Shown in pieces: positions 51,742-60,436 of a DNA stretch of 64,000 bases (its first letter is position 1; each line of letters opens with the position of its first letter). The notes under the pieces were generated by a model. The model was not told where the DNA came from and searched no databases. It saw only the letters and a list, made by a program, of their open reading frames with translations. A program made the position numbers and the translations under genes. Source of the DNA: Streptomyces sp. KL109B (GTDB taxonomy: Bacteria; Actinomycetota; Actinomycetes; Streptomycetales; Streptomycetaceae); contig NZ_JASERL010000011.1 of the NCBI RefSeq assembly GCF_030766935.1, forward strand, positions 248,001 through 312,000. The letters run 5' to 3'.

Positions 51742-51966
51742 GTGTCCGGCCGGGCGGTGGTCGTGGACCGGGAGCGGTGTCTCGGTACCGGCATCTGCGT
51801 GGTGTACGCGCCGGACACCTTCGCGCACGACGAGGAGGCGAAGGCCGTGGTCGTGGGGCCGCCCGAGCCGCTGGACGCGGTACGGACCGCGGTCGAGGGG
51901 TGTCCCACCCAGGCCTTGACTCTTGCTCCCACCGACGAAGCCGCCACTGACGAAGAAGGAGGGTGA
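51742..51966 (+). CDS. 3Fe-4S ferredoxin, P450 redox partner
   Basis: 74 residues from a GTG directly after the amidohydrolase stop. Cluster cysteines are in CLGTGIC and EGCPTQAL: three cysteines, with threonine at the place where the ferredoxin at 2465 has histidine. A second P450 is two genes downstream and is its likely partner. It is the second ferredoxin-SDR-P450 set in the island. Confidence 0.88.
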   Translation: MSGRAVVVDRERCLGTGICVVYAPDTFAHDEEAKAVVVGPPEPLDAVRTAVEGCPTQALTLAPTDEAATDEEGG

Positions 51967-51971
51967 CCTGC

Positions 51972-52754
51972 GTGTTGCTCGACGGAAGGACCGCGATCGT
52001 CACCGGCGCCGGATCCGGCGTGGGCGCCGCCTCGGCGCTGCGCTTCGCCCAGGAGGGCGCCCGCGTGGTGTGCGCGGACGTCCGCCCCGACGCCGCGAAG
52101 GACACGGTGCGGGCGATCGAAAGGGCCGGCGGCACCGCCGCGGCCGTGGCCTGCGACGTGTCCCGTGAGGAGGACGTCGTGACCGCCGTGGTGGCGGCCG
52201 TCGAGCGCTTCGGGCGGCTCGACATCGTCTTCAACAACGCCGGCATCCCGACTCCCCGCCTCGGGGCGACACTTGAGGACCACACGGCCGAGGACTTCCA
52301 GCGCCTGGTCGGTGTCAATTTCGCCGGTGTGTTCCACGGCTGCAAGCAGGCCGTCCTGCAGTTCAAGCGGCAGGGCGGCGGCGGTGTCATCCTCAACACG
52401 GGTTCCGTCGCGGGGCTTGTCGCCTGGGGCGGCTCCGTCTACGGCGCCACCAAGGGGGCCGTGCACCAGCTCACGCGGGCGGTCGCCATCGAAGGAGCCC
52501 CCTTCGGCATCCGTGCCAACGCCATCGGCCCGGCCGGGATGCCACTCACCAACTTCATGCCGGCGGGCGGGCTCGACACCTCGGACGAGCAGGCGCTGGA
52601 GCAGACCGTGCAACGGGTCGCGGCCGGCCACCCGTTGGGGCGGGCCATCACCGCCGAGGACTGCGCCGAGGCCGCCCTCTTCCTGGTGTCCGACCGGTCC
52701 GCCAACATCACCGGGGCCGTCCTGCCCGTCGACGGCGGATACGTGGCGAGGTGA
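51972..52754 (+). CDS. Short-chain dehydrogenase/reductase
   Basis: 260 residues. Classical SDR: GAGSGVGAASA, FNNAG and the catalytic Tyr157/Lys161 (YGATK). A GTG at 51963 overlaps the ferredoxin stop but sits directly on the GGAGG ribosome site, so the GTG at 51972, nine bases downstream of that site, is the better start. Being between ferredoxin and P450, it probably oxidises the P450 product to a ketone. It is similar to the SDR at 16451. Confidence 0.9.
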   Translation: MLLDGRTAIVTGAGSGVGAASALRFAQEGARVVCADVRPDAAKDTVRAIERAGGTAAAVACDVSREEDVVTAVVAAVERFGRLDIVFNNAGIPTPRLGATLEDHTAEDFQRLVGVNFAGVFHGCKQAVLQFKRQGGGGVILNTGSVAGLVAWGGSVYGATKGAVHQLTRAVAIEGAPFGIRANAIGPAGMPLTNFMPAGGLDTSDEQALEQTVQRVAAGHPLGRAITAEDCAEAALFLVSDRSANITGAVLPVDGGYVAR

Positions 52755-52758
52755 CGGC

Positions 52759-54033
52759 ATGACAACTCCCGTGACGCTCGACCGCGACCGGGTCCGCGAA
52801 CTGTTCGACCTGCGCGGCGCCTACCTCGCCCAGGTCGGCGGCGGCTACCGCGACGACCCGTACCCGGCCTGGCACCGGCTGCGCGCGAAGGCCCCCGTCC
52901 ACCCCGGCACCGTCCACGAACTCACCGGCTACGCCGGGCCCGCGCACTTCCAGGGCCTGCCGTACCCGGACCGCCCGCACTTCTCCGCGTTCAGCTACGA
53001 CGCCTGCGACGAGGCGTACCGCAACGCGGAGGTCTTCGCCGCCTCCCCGACACCCATCGACCCGCGCACCGGTGAACTCGCCGCGCAGAACAGCATGTTG
53101 TCCATGGGTGGCAGGCAGCACCGCCGCTATCGCGCCCTGGTCCAGCCGTCGTTCGTGCCGGGCAAGGCGCAGTGGTGGATCCGCAACTGGATCGAGCAGA
53201 CCGTCGACCTGCTCATCGACTCGTTCGTCGAGGACGGCCGCGCCGAACTCAACGTGGACTTCTGCGCGGCCGTCCCGGTCCTCACGATCACCGGCAGCTT
53301 CGGTGTTTCGGTCGAACGGGCCCTGGACATCCGGGCCGCGCTGCGCGATCCGCAGGCCATCGTGGAGATCCTCGCGCCGATCGTGGCGGCCCGCCGCGCC
53401 CGTCCGCAGGACGACTTGATCAGCGTCCTCGTAGAGGCCGAGATGACGGACGAGGACGGTGTCGCGCACCGGCTGTCCGACGCCGAGATCTACTCCTTCG
53501 CGATCCTGCTGCTCACGGCCGGCTCGGGCACCACGTGGAAGCAGATGGGCATCACGCTCACGGCCCTCCTCCAGCGCCCCGATGTCCTTGCGGCCGTGCG
53601 CGAGGACCGTGACCTGCTGCGGCCCGCCATCGAGGAGGCGCTGCGCTGGACACCGACGGACCCGATGTTCTCCCGGTACGTCACGCGCGACACCGAACTC
53701 CACGGCGTACACCTGCCGGAGGGCTCCGTCCTGCACCTGTGCATCGGCGCGGCCAACCGCGACCCGGCGCGCTGGGAGCGCCCGGACGAGTTCGACATCA
53801 CGCGCAAGCTGCGCCCGTCGTTCGCGTTCGGCGGCGGCGCGCACGTCTGCCTCGGCATGCATGTGGCGCGGGCCGAGATGCGGGTCGGGATCGGTGCGCT
53901 GCTGGACCGGCTGCCGGGGCTGCGGCTCGATCCGGACGCGGCGCCGCCGCGCTTCATCGGTCTTTACGAGCGGGGGGCGACGGAGATCCCGGTGGTCTTC
54001 CAGCTCTCGACGGAAGGGAATGGACGTGAGTGA
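52759..54033 (+). CDS. Cytochrome P450
   Basis: 424 residues. I-helix AGSGTT (254-259), EEALRW (ExxR), and the heme loop FGGGAHVCLGM with Cys364. It differs clearly from the P450 at 2703 (AGSGTT against GGGFDTT), so the two should have different substrates or positions. A soluble class I enzyme served by the ferredoxin at 51742. The ATG at 52759 comes four bases after the SDR stop. Confidence 0.93.
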   Translation: MTTPVTLDRDRVRELFDLRGAYLAQVGGGYRDDPYPAWHRLRAKAPVHPGTVHELTGYAGPAHFQGLPYPDRPHFSAFSYDACDEAYRNAEVFAASPTPIDPRTGELAAQNSMLSMGGRQHRRYRALVQPSFVPGKAQWWIRNWIEQTVDLLIDSFVEDGRAELNVDFCAAVPVLTITGSFGVSVERALDIRAALRDPQAIVEILAPIVAARRARPQDDLISVLVEAEMTDEDGVAHRLSDAEIYSFAILLLTAGSGTTWKQMGITLTALLQRPDVLAAVREDRDLLRPAIEEALRWTPTDPMFSRYVTRDTELHGVHLPEGSVLHLCIGAANRDPARWERPDEFDITRKLRPSFAFGGGAHVCLGMHVARAEMRVGIGALLDRLPGLRLDPDAAPPRFIGLYERGATEIPVVFQLSTEGNGRE

Positions 54034-54472
54034 ACCCGCGTACCAGAAACCGGACTTGGCGCTCGTCGGCGCCGAACACGTGGCCCGCTACCGGGAGACA
54101 GACGGCGAGATCGGCTACGAGTGGAACGGCGTGTCCATCCTGCTCCTGACGACCACGGGACGCAGGTCCGGCGAGCCGCGCACCAAGGCGCTGATCTTCG
54201 GAAGGGACGGCAACGACTACCTGGTCGTCGCCTCGACCGGCGGGGCCCCGAGACATCCCTCCTGGTATCTGAACCTGCTCGCGCACCCCGAGGCGCAGAT
54301 CCAGGTCAAGGGCGAGCACATCCCGGTCGTCGCGCGCGGTGTCACCGAGGGCGACGAGCACGACCGCCTGTGGCGGGCCGTCAACGACTACTGGCCCAAC
54401 TACGACACCTACCAGGCGCGCACCGACCGCATCATCCCCGTCGTCGTGCTGACACCCACCACGGACACATAG
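54026..54472 (+). CDS. DDN-family F420H2-dependent nitroreductase-like (FDOR-A) protein
   Basis: 148 residues. The ILLLTTTGRRSGEPRTKAL segment and the later HPSWYLNLLAHP are hallmarks of the deazaflavin-dependent (DDN) split-barrel family, which uses F420H2 to reduce enones, quinones and nitro compounds. It may reduce a ring enone produced by the P450/SDR steps. The GTG at 54026 lies at proper distance from GGAAGGG; an ATG at 54020 would be too close. It overlaps the P450 end by 8 bases. Confidence 0.88.
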   Translation: MSEPAYQKPDLALVGAEHVARYRETDGEIGYEWNGVSILLLTTTGRRSGEPRTKALIFGRDGNDYLVVASTGGAPRHPSWYLNLLAHPEAQIQVKGEHIPVVARGVTEGDEHDRLWRAVNDYWPNYDTYQARTDRIIPVVVLTPTTDT

Positions 54473-54488
54473 GGCGAGGACCGGTCAC

Positions 54489-55163
54489 ATGTCGAACCCG
54501 AACACCACCGCCTGGGCGGATCACGCGGCCGACCGCTCACCCTCCGTGCAGCGCTCACGGGCGCGCAGTGTCCAGCAGGCGCAGGCGATCACTCGGGCCG
54601 CGCACCGGCTCGCCTCGGAGAAGGGAAGCGCCTTCACGACGCAGGAGTTGACCCGCGAGTCCGGTGTCGCGCTGCAGACGATCTACCGGCACTTCCCGAG
54701 CAAGGACCACATCCTGCTCGCCCTCGTCGAGGAGATCATCGCCGTGCAGGCCGCGCGCATGCGGTCCGCGGCACGCGAGCTGCCCGACCCGGTGAGCCGG
54801 CTGCGGTTCTACATCTCCCACATCCTCGACGGGCTCGGCAGCGGGCGGGAGCGCACGGGCCCGCGGTTCATCACCGCCGAGCACTGGCGGCTGCACCAGC
54901 TGTTCCCCGACGAGATGGCGCGCGCCGCCCAGCCCTTCGGTGACCTGGTCGAACGGGAGCTGCGGGAGGCGGCGACCCTGGGGCTGCTGCGGCCGAGGGA
55001 TCCGGCGCAGGACGCGTGGTTCGCGATGAAGCTGGTCACGTCCGTCTACCACCACTACGCGTTCGCCACCGCGCACGAGCCGGTCGAGGACGTGGCCGGG
55101 CGGCTGTGGGAGTTCTGCCTGGCCGCGTTCGGCGGCCCGGCCGAAGGGATGGGGGAAGCATGA
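54489..55163 (+). CDS. TetR family transcriptional regulator
   Basis: 224 residues. HTH at about 35-80 (FTTQELTRESGVALQTIYRHFPSKDHIL). It is embedded in the operon between a DDN-type reductase and a phosphotransferase, with an ATGA overlap downstream, so it is cotranscribed with the genes it probably controls. No clear palindrome is seen in the 16 bases upstream. Confidence 0.9.
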   Translation: MSNPNTTAWADHAADRSPSVQRSRARSVQQAQAITRAAHRLASEKGSAFTTQELTRESGVALQTIYRHFPSKDHILLALVEEIIAVQAARMRSAARELPDPVSRLRFYISHILDGLGSGRERTGPRFITAEHWRLHQLFPDEMARAAQPFGDLVERELREAATLGLLRPRDPAQDAWFAMKLVTSVYHHYAFATAHEPVEDVAGRLWEFCLAAFGGPAEGMGEA

Positions 55164-56245
55164 GCGAGGCTCCGGTCTTCGCCAAGGGCCGCGATCTGGA
55201 GGCGGCCGCGGAAGCCCTGCGGCCGTGGCTGGCCACCCGGCTCGGCGCGGGCACCGCACTCGACGTACAGATCGCGAACCTGGTGTATCCGCTGGGCGCC
55301 GGCGTCTCCAACGAGACGATCCTCTTCGACGCCCGCACTGAAGGACGGGTGCACGAACTCGTCCTGCGCGTGGCACCCGCGCCCGAGCACCAGATGTTCC
55401 TCGAGCCGAGATTCCGGCTCCAGTACGAGATGCTGGCCGCGCTGCGCCGCCTCGGCACGGTCCGGGTACCCGAAGCGCTCTGGTACGAGAAGGACCCCGC
55501 GCTGCTCGGCCAGCCGTTCTACGTGATGCGCCGGATGCGGGGACGGGTCCCGGTGAGCATGCCCGTGTACAACGAGACGGGCTGGCTGACCACGGCGACT
55601 CCTGGCGAGCGCCGCACCCTGTGGGAGGGCGCCGTTCGCCAGCTCGCCGCCATCCACGGCGCGCCGGCCGAGGACTTCGGCTTCCTCCACGACCCCGGCC
55701 AGGGTGCGCCCGGCGACGAGCAACAGCTCACGTACTGGCGCCGGTTCGCGACCTGGGCGCTGGAGGACGAGATCCCCGCCTCCGTGCACGAGCTCTTCGC
55801 ATGGGTGACCGCCACCCGGCCGGCGACCTCGGCTCCTGGTCTGTCGTGGGGGGACGCCCGCATCGGAAACATGATGTTCGACGACGCCTACGGAGTCGTC
55901 GGGGTCATGGACTGGGAACAGGCGTCGCTCGCCGGGCCGATGGCCGACCTCGGCTGGTGGCTGCTCTTCGACGACATCCACAGCGTCGAGCAGGGCATCG
56001 GGCGCCTCGACGGGCTCGGCACACGACAGGAAACCCTCGACCTCTGGCGAGAGTTGACGGGTCGCCCGGTGGAGCATCTGCACTGGCACGAGGTGTTCGC
56101 CGGGCTCAAGGCGGGCCTCCTGGCGCTGCACACGCGACGCTCCATGAAGCTGCCCGCGGCCGGTCGGCCGAACCCGTTCATCGAGCGTTCGCGCCGGCTT
56201 CTGGGCTGGCCGGACCGGACGACCGGATCCGTGGAGGTGTCATGA
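55160..56245 (+). CDS. APH-fold phosphotransferase family protein
   Basis: 361 residues, ATGA overlap with TetR. Kinase features: SWGDARIGNMMF (catalytic loop with WGD instead of HGD) and VMDWEQASLAGPMADLGW for the metal aspartate. N-lobe glycine-rich segment YPLGAGVSNETILF. It is more like the ACAD10/11-associated kinases than like resistance enzymes. A second kinase gene follows directly, and a truncated one lies at 45220, so hydroxyacyl phosphorylation may be a recurring theme of the island. Confidence 0.85.
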   Translation: MSEAPVFAKGRDLEAAAEALRPWLATRLGAGTALDVQIANLVYPLGAGVSNETILFDARTEGRVHELVLRVAPAPEHQMFLEPRFRLQYEMLAALRRLGTVRVPEALWYEKDPALLGQPFYVMRRMRGRVPVSMPVYNETGWLTTATPGERRTLWEGAVRQLAAIHGAPAEDFGFLHDPGQGAPGDEQQLTYWRRFATWALEDEIPASVHELFAWVTATRPATSAPGLSWGDARIGNMMFDDAYGVVGVMDWEQASLAGPMADLGWWLLFDDIHSVEQGIGRLDGLGTRQETLDLWRELTGRPVEHLHWHEVFAGLKAGLLALHTRRSMKLPAAGRPNPFIERSRRLLGWPDRTTGSVEVS

Positions 56246-57306
56246 CGGTCACGAGCCTTCCCGGCGGCCCCGCACCGCACGACCTGGACACGGCCCTCTC
56301 CCCGGCCTGGCTCACCGCCGTGCTGCGACAGCGGCACCCCGGTGTCGCCGTCACCGCCACGGAGGTGACCGAGCGGATAGAAACGGTGGCCACCAAGGTC
56401 CGCTTCGACGTCGCCTACGAGAACGACGAGGCCCAGGGCGCCCCGTCGGCCCTGTGCGTGAAGGCCTACTTCAACCCGGCCTCCCGACAGCGCGGCACCT
56501 CGCGCGCCGAGGTCGACTTCTACCGACTGCTGGCCGCGGCACTTCCCGTACGCACGCCACCATGTGTGCACGCCGAGGTGGACGAGGAGACCGGGCACCC
56601 GCTGCTCCTGATGCACGACCTGGTGGCATCCGGCACCCGGTTCGGCGACCCGCTGATGGGCTTCGGCCGGGACCAGGCAGCGGGGACGCTCGACCAGTTG
56701 GCCGCCCTGCACGCCGCGACGCGGGACGACGTCGAGCAGCCGGTGGACCTCGCCGCCGCCTTCCCGCCCCGCCTGGCACCGCTCACCCGCTACATGGGTC
56801 CGGACCGTCTGCAGGCCCAGCTCGACGACGGCCGGGCGGCGGAAGTCACCACCGAGGTGCGCCGAGCGGACCGCCTGATCGCCGCGATGCACGCGCTCGC
56901 CGAACTGTCGCCCGCACACCCGCGCTGCCTCGTCCACGGAGACGTGCACACCGGCAACGTCTACGCCATGTCCGACGGGTCCCCCGGCCTCATCGACTGG
57001 CAGGTGGTGCAGTACGGCGCCTGGGCGCTCGACGTCGGCTACCACCTGGCGGCCGTCCTCGACCCCGACGAACGCGCCCGCAGCGAAGGGGAGTTGCTCG
57101 ACCACTATCTCGACCGACTCGCCGCGCACGGCGGCACACCACCCGGCCGGGACGAGGCGTGGTGGGCGTACCGGGCGCACCTTCCCTACGGCTTCTTCCT
57201 GTGGGGCATCACGCGGGCCGTCGACCGGCCGATCACCGAGCGGCACGCGGGACGGCTCGCACAGGCGGTCGCGTGGCACGACAGCTTCGGCCTGCTCGGC
57301 GTCTGA
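56242..57306 (+). CDS. APH-fold phosphotransferase family protein (EcKL/DUF1679-like)
   Basis: 354 residues, ATGA overlap with the previous kinase. Catalytic loop LVHGDVHTGNVYA and metal site LIDWQVVQYGAWALDVGYHL. The N-lobe carries TKVRFDVAYENDE and a VKAYF lysine. It belongs to the branch that contains eukaryotic ecdysteroid kinase-like and bacterial steroid- or terpenoid-cluster proteins. Its overlap with the upstream kinase suggests a heterodimer or two successive phosphorylations (inference). Confidence 0.83.
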   Translation: MTVTSLPGGPAPHDLDTALSPAWLTAVLRQRHPGVAVTATEVTERIETVATKVRFDVAYENDEAQGAPSALCVKAYFNPASRQRGTSRAEVDFYRLLAAALPVRTPPCVHAEVDEETGHPLLLMHDLVASGTRFGDPLMGFGRDQAAGTLDQLAALHAATRDDVEQPVDLAAAFPPRLAPLTRYMGPDRLQAQLDDGRAAEVTTEVRRADRLIAAMHALAELSPAHPRCLVHGDVHTGNVYAMSDGSPGLIDWQVVQYGAWALDVGYHLAAVLDPDERARSEGELLDHYLDRLAAHGGTPPGRDEAWWAYRAHLPYGFFLWGITRAVDRPITERHAGRLAQAVAWHDSFGLLGV

Positions 57307-57360
57307 CACACCTCACCCGGTCACCGAACGTCCCGTCGGCTCATCTGGAGGAGTACGGCC

Positions 57361-58821
57361 ATGGAACGCGCAACGAGCATCGCCCTACTGATCAGAAAGC
57401 TGGCGGCATCGTGCACGGGCGCCGAGGTGCTGCACCATGTCGCCGCGGACGGCACCGAATCCGGCTACACCTGGCGAGAGTTGGACCGCCGCTCCGACCA
57501 ACTGGCCGGGGCACTGGCGGCACGCGGCCTCGCCGAGGGCGACCGTCTCTCGCTGGCCCTGCGCAACTCGCCGCAGCTCGTGCTCGGTGTCTTCGCCGCC
57601 TGGAAGCTGGGGGCAGTCCCGGTGCCGGTGCGCTGGGATCTGCCCGAGTGGGAGTCGGACCGGTTGCGCGAGGTGGTGCGGGCGACCGTGCACCTGGGCG
57701 CCGAGGACATGCCGTGGATCGACGCAACGACGAGCGCGCACGTCCCCATCCTGCCACTGGACGTCATTTCGCCCTACGCGCACGGCATTTGCAGCAGCGG
57801 CTCGACCGGAACCCCCAAGGTCATCCTCACCGCGCGCCGGGCCATGCACGCCCCCACGTTCAGCACCCCGCTCATGCAGTCCTGGACCCCGGTCCCCCGC
57901 CCGCAGACGATCCTCGTCCTCGCGCCGATGTACCACGCCAACGGATTCACCACACTCTTCGGCATGTTCGACGGTGACCGGCTCGTGGTCATGGAGAAGT
58001 TCGACGCGGCTCGTGTCGTCTCGGCGGTCGAGCGCCACCGGGTGACGACGTTCACCGCCACACCCACCATGCTCCAGCGCATCGCGGACCTGCCCGGTGT
58101 CGAGAACCGCGACCTGAGCAGTCTGGAGTGGATCCTCCAGGGCGCCGCCCCCATGCCTTCGGCGCTCGTGCACCGGTGGTCAGGACTGATCGGCGCCGAA
58201 CGCATCGTCATGGCGTACGGCATGACCGAGGGGCTCGGCATCACGGCCCTGCGCGCGGACGAGTGGATGACACACCAGGGCAGCGTCGGACGGCCGCTGC
58301 GCGCCACCGAGCTGCGCGTCCTCAACCCCGACGGCAAGGACGTGCCCGTCGGCGAGACCGGCGACATCTACCTGCGCTCCCCCAGCTACCACGGCTACGA
58401 GTACCTGGGCGACGCCCCGAGTCTCAAGGCGACCGCCGACGGCTTCCAGACGGCGGGCGACGTCGGGTACCTGGACGCCGACGGCTACCTCTACCTCCTG
58501 GACCGCCGCGTCGACATCATCATCACCGGCGGCGCGAACGTGTTCCCCGCCGAGGTCGAGGCGGCCCTGATCGACCATCCGGCCATCGCGGACGTCGTCG
58601 TCATCGGTCTGCGCGATCCCGAGTGGGGCCGCCGGGTGCACGCACTGATCGAGCCCTCGGACCCGGCCGCGCCGCCCACCCACGACGAGGTCGTCGCGTA
58701 CGCGCGGGCCAGGCTGGCCGCGTACAAGCTGCCCAAGACGACCGAGTTCGTCGATGTCATGCCGCGCAGCGCGGCGACCAAGGTGAACCGCGGCGCGCTG
58801 GTGGCGGCGCGCGGCGGCTGA
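57361..58821 (+). CDS. Acyl-CoA synthetase (AMP-forming), bile-acid-CoA-ligase-like
   Basis: 486 residues, shorter than the ligase at 28907. GGAGGAG lies upstream of the ATG. ATP motif SSGSTGTPKVIL, MAYGMTEGLG, TAGDVGYLD, and the hinge LLDRRVDIIITGGANVFPAEVE; the C-terminal lysine region reads SAATKVNRGAL. The reduced N-terminal domain (about 130 residues before the ATP loop) is typical of the bile acid/cyclic acid CoA ligase branch. It activates an acid to its CoA ester, likely a bulky one. Confidence 0.9.
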   Translation: MERATSIALLIRKLAASCTGAEVLHHVAADGTESGYTWRELDRRSDQLAGALAARGLAEGDRLSLALRNSPQLVLGVFAAWKLGAVPVPVRWDLPEWESDRLREVVRATVHLGAEDMPWIDATTSAHVPILPLDVISPYAHGICSSGSTGTPKVILTARRAMHAPTFSTPLMQSWTPVPRPQTILVLAPMYHANGFTTLFGMFDGDRLVVMEKFDAARVVSAVERHRVTTFTATPTMLQRIADLPGVENRDLSSLEWILQGAAPMPSALVHRWSGLIGAERIVMAYGMTEGLGITALRADEWMTHQGSVGRPLRATELRVLNPDGKDVPVGETGDIYLRSPSYHGYEYLGDAPSLKATADGFQTAGDVGYLDADGYLYLLDRRVDIIITGGANVFPAEVEAALIDHPAIADVVVIGLRDPEWGRRVHALIEPSDPAAPPTHDEVVAYARARLAAYKLPKTTEFVDVMPRSAATKVNRGALVAARGG

Positions 58822-58880
58822 CCCCCCACAGCACAGCCCCGCCCTCGTCAAATCCCCTTCCCCGAAAGGCAGGACAGCCC

Positions 58881-60278
58881 GTGAGGCCCCAGAGGACCAT
58901 CACCGCCCTGACGGTGGTCGCCGCGCTGTTCGCGGCCGGTTGTTCCACCCGTGGCGACAGCAGTTCCGGCCGCGGCGACCCCGAGACCGAGGAGAAGGCC
59001 GCCGCGGCGGCGCCCGCGTCGGGCGACTTCGGCGACCTCAAGAACGTGTGCGGCCCCGGCAGTCCGAGCGGCTCCCCGGCCCAGGGGGTGACCGCGAAGG
59101 AGATCCACGTAGGTGTGTTGTCGGACGTCGGCTTCACGAAGAACACCGAGTTCGCCGACGCCGCCAAGGCGTTCACGTCCTGGTGCAACGCGGCCGGTGG
59201 CATCAACGGGCGCAAGATCGTCCCGACGGTTCGTGACACCAAGATGGTCGAGGTCCGCCAGCGCGTGAACGACGCCTGCCGCGCCGACTTCGTCCTTGCC
59301 GGCGGCAGCGCGGCGCTGGACGGGCTCGGGGTGAAGGACCGCCTGTCCTGCCTGCTCCCCGACTTCCCCGCGCAGACGGTCCAGCACCAGAACGAGGGTT
59401 CCGAACTGCAGCTGTCCATGCAGGCGGGCGGACCCTCGTACTTCCGCTACGCGGGCTTCTACGAGTGGCTGGTCAAGGACGCCTACCCGGACACGGCCGA
59501 CTCCGTGGGCATCATCTCCGGCGACTCCCCGGTCACCCGCTCCTCCCTCGACCAGCGCGTGGACTTCTTCCGCTCGCGAGGCATCAAGCCCGCCTACACG
59601 GACCTCTATCCCGCGTCCGGCGTCACCAACTGGACCCCGTACGCCCAGGCCATCAAGAACGAGAAGGTGAAAGGCCTGATCTTCATGGGCGACTTCAGCT
59701 CACTGGCGAAGCTGGAGCAGGAGCTCACCGCGATGAACTACAAGCTCGACTGGATCGACGCGAACAGCAACGCCTACGGCCCGGCCTTCCTCAAACTCGC
59801 CGGCCCCGCGGTCTTGGCCGCCCAGAACAACCTCGCCGACGTCAGCGGCATCTACCCCATGGAGAAGTCGGGCTCGAACGCCGCGACGCAACAGGTCGTC
59901 GGCCTCTTCAAGAAGTACGCCGCCGGCAAGCAGCTCACCCTCCCCGCGGTCAAGGCGATGTCCGCCTGGCTCCTCTTCGCCAAGTCCGCGACCAGCTGCG
60001 ACAACGACCTCACCCGCAAGTGCATCCACGACGCGGCCCGCAAGGAGACCAACTGGACCGGCGGCGGCCTCCAGGCACCGGTGAACGTGTCCGTCCAGGA
60101 CTCCCCCGTGAAGTGCATGAACATCGAGAAGGCGACACCGGACGGCTGGAAGCCCGCCGACTTCGGCGCCAACAAGGGCGCCTACCGCTGCGGCGTCGCG
60201 AAGTACAGGCTCAGCGACCGGTACGGGAAGGCGGGGAAGCTGTCGGACGTCGGCAAGAGCCTCAAGGACCTGAAGTAG
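58881..60278 (+). CDS. Liv-type ABC transporter substrate-binding lipoprotein
   Basis: 465 residues, GTG start. Lipobox ALFAAGC with Cys21, then an acidic/Ala-rich linker and a type I periplasmic-binding domain. It is a clear paralogue of the protein at 43009 (GVTAKEIHVGVLSDVGF, AAGGINGRKI, VKGLIFMGDFSSLAKLEQ). No permease or ATPase accompanies it, so it most likely shares the LivHM-LivG-LivF importer and widens its substrate range. Last gene of the final operon. Confidence 0.93.
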   Translation: MRPQRTITALTVVAALFAAGCSTRGDSSSGRGDPETEEKAAAAAPASGDFGDLKNVCGPGSPSGSPAQGVTAKEIHVGVLSDVGFTKNTEFADAAKAFTSWCNAAGGINGRKIVPTVRDTKMVEVRQRVNDACRADFVLAGGSAALDGLGVKDRLSCLLPDFPAQTVQHQNEGSELQLSMQAGGPSYFRYAGFYEWLVKDAYPDTADSVGIISGDSPVTRSSLDQRVDFFRSRGIKPAYTDLYPASGVTNWTPYAQAIKNEKVKGLIFMGDFSSLAKLEQELTAMNYKLDWIDANSNAYGPAFLKLAGPAVLAAQNNLADVSGIYPMEKSGSNAATQQVVGLFKKYAAGKQLTLPAVKAMSAWLLFAKSATSCDNDLTRKCIHDAARKETNWTGGGLQAPVNVSVQDSPVKCMNIEKATPDGWKPADFGANKGAYRCGVAKYRLSDRYGKAGKLSDVGKSLKDLK

Positions 60279-60411
60279 TCCGTGCCGGCAGGCGCAGCCC
60301 GTCGTGCGAGGGCGAGCCGGGCTCGGCCGTCCAGACGATCATCTGGAGATCCGGGTCCGCCGCCCAGCCGACGGCGTTCCAGTCGAGATACAGGTCTCCG
60401 GCGACGCGGTG
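60262..60411 (-). pseudogene. C-terminal remnant of an XRE/MmyB-type regulator gene
   Basis: About 49 codons on the minus strand read VAGDLYLDWNAVGW, DLQMIVWTAEPGSPSHDGLR. This is the typical end of helix-turn-helix regulators with an MmyB-like ligand domain (GxLxLxYexL, DPxQxLVVYTAEPGSPS). No HTH or upper ligand domain remains. Such regulators are often divergent from quinone oxidoreductase genes in Streptomyces, and a damaged one of those follows on the plus strand. The remnant runs into the tail of the binding-protein gene. Confidence 0.6.
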
Positions 60412-60436
60412 GCGCCGACGAAAGGAACCCCCAGCC

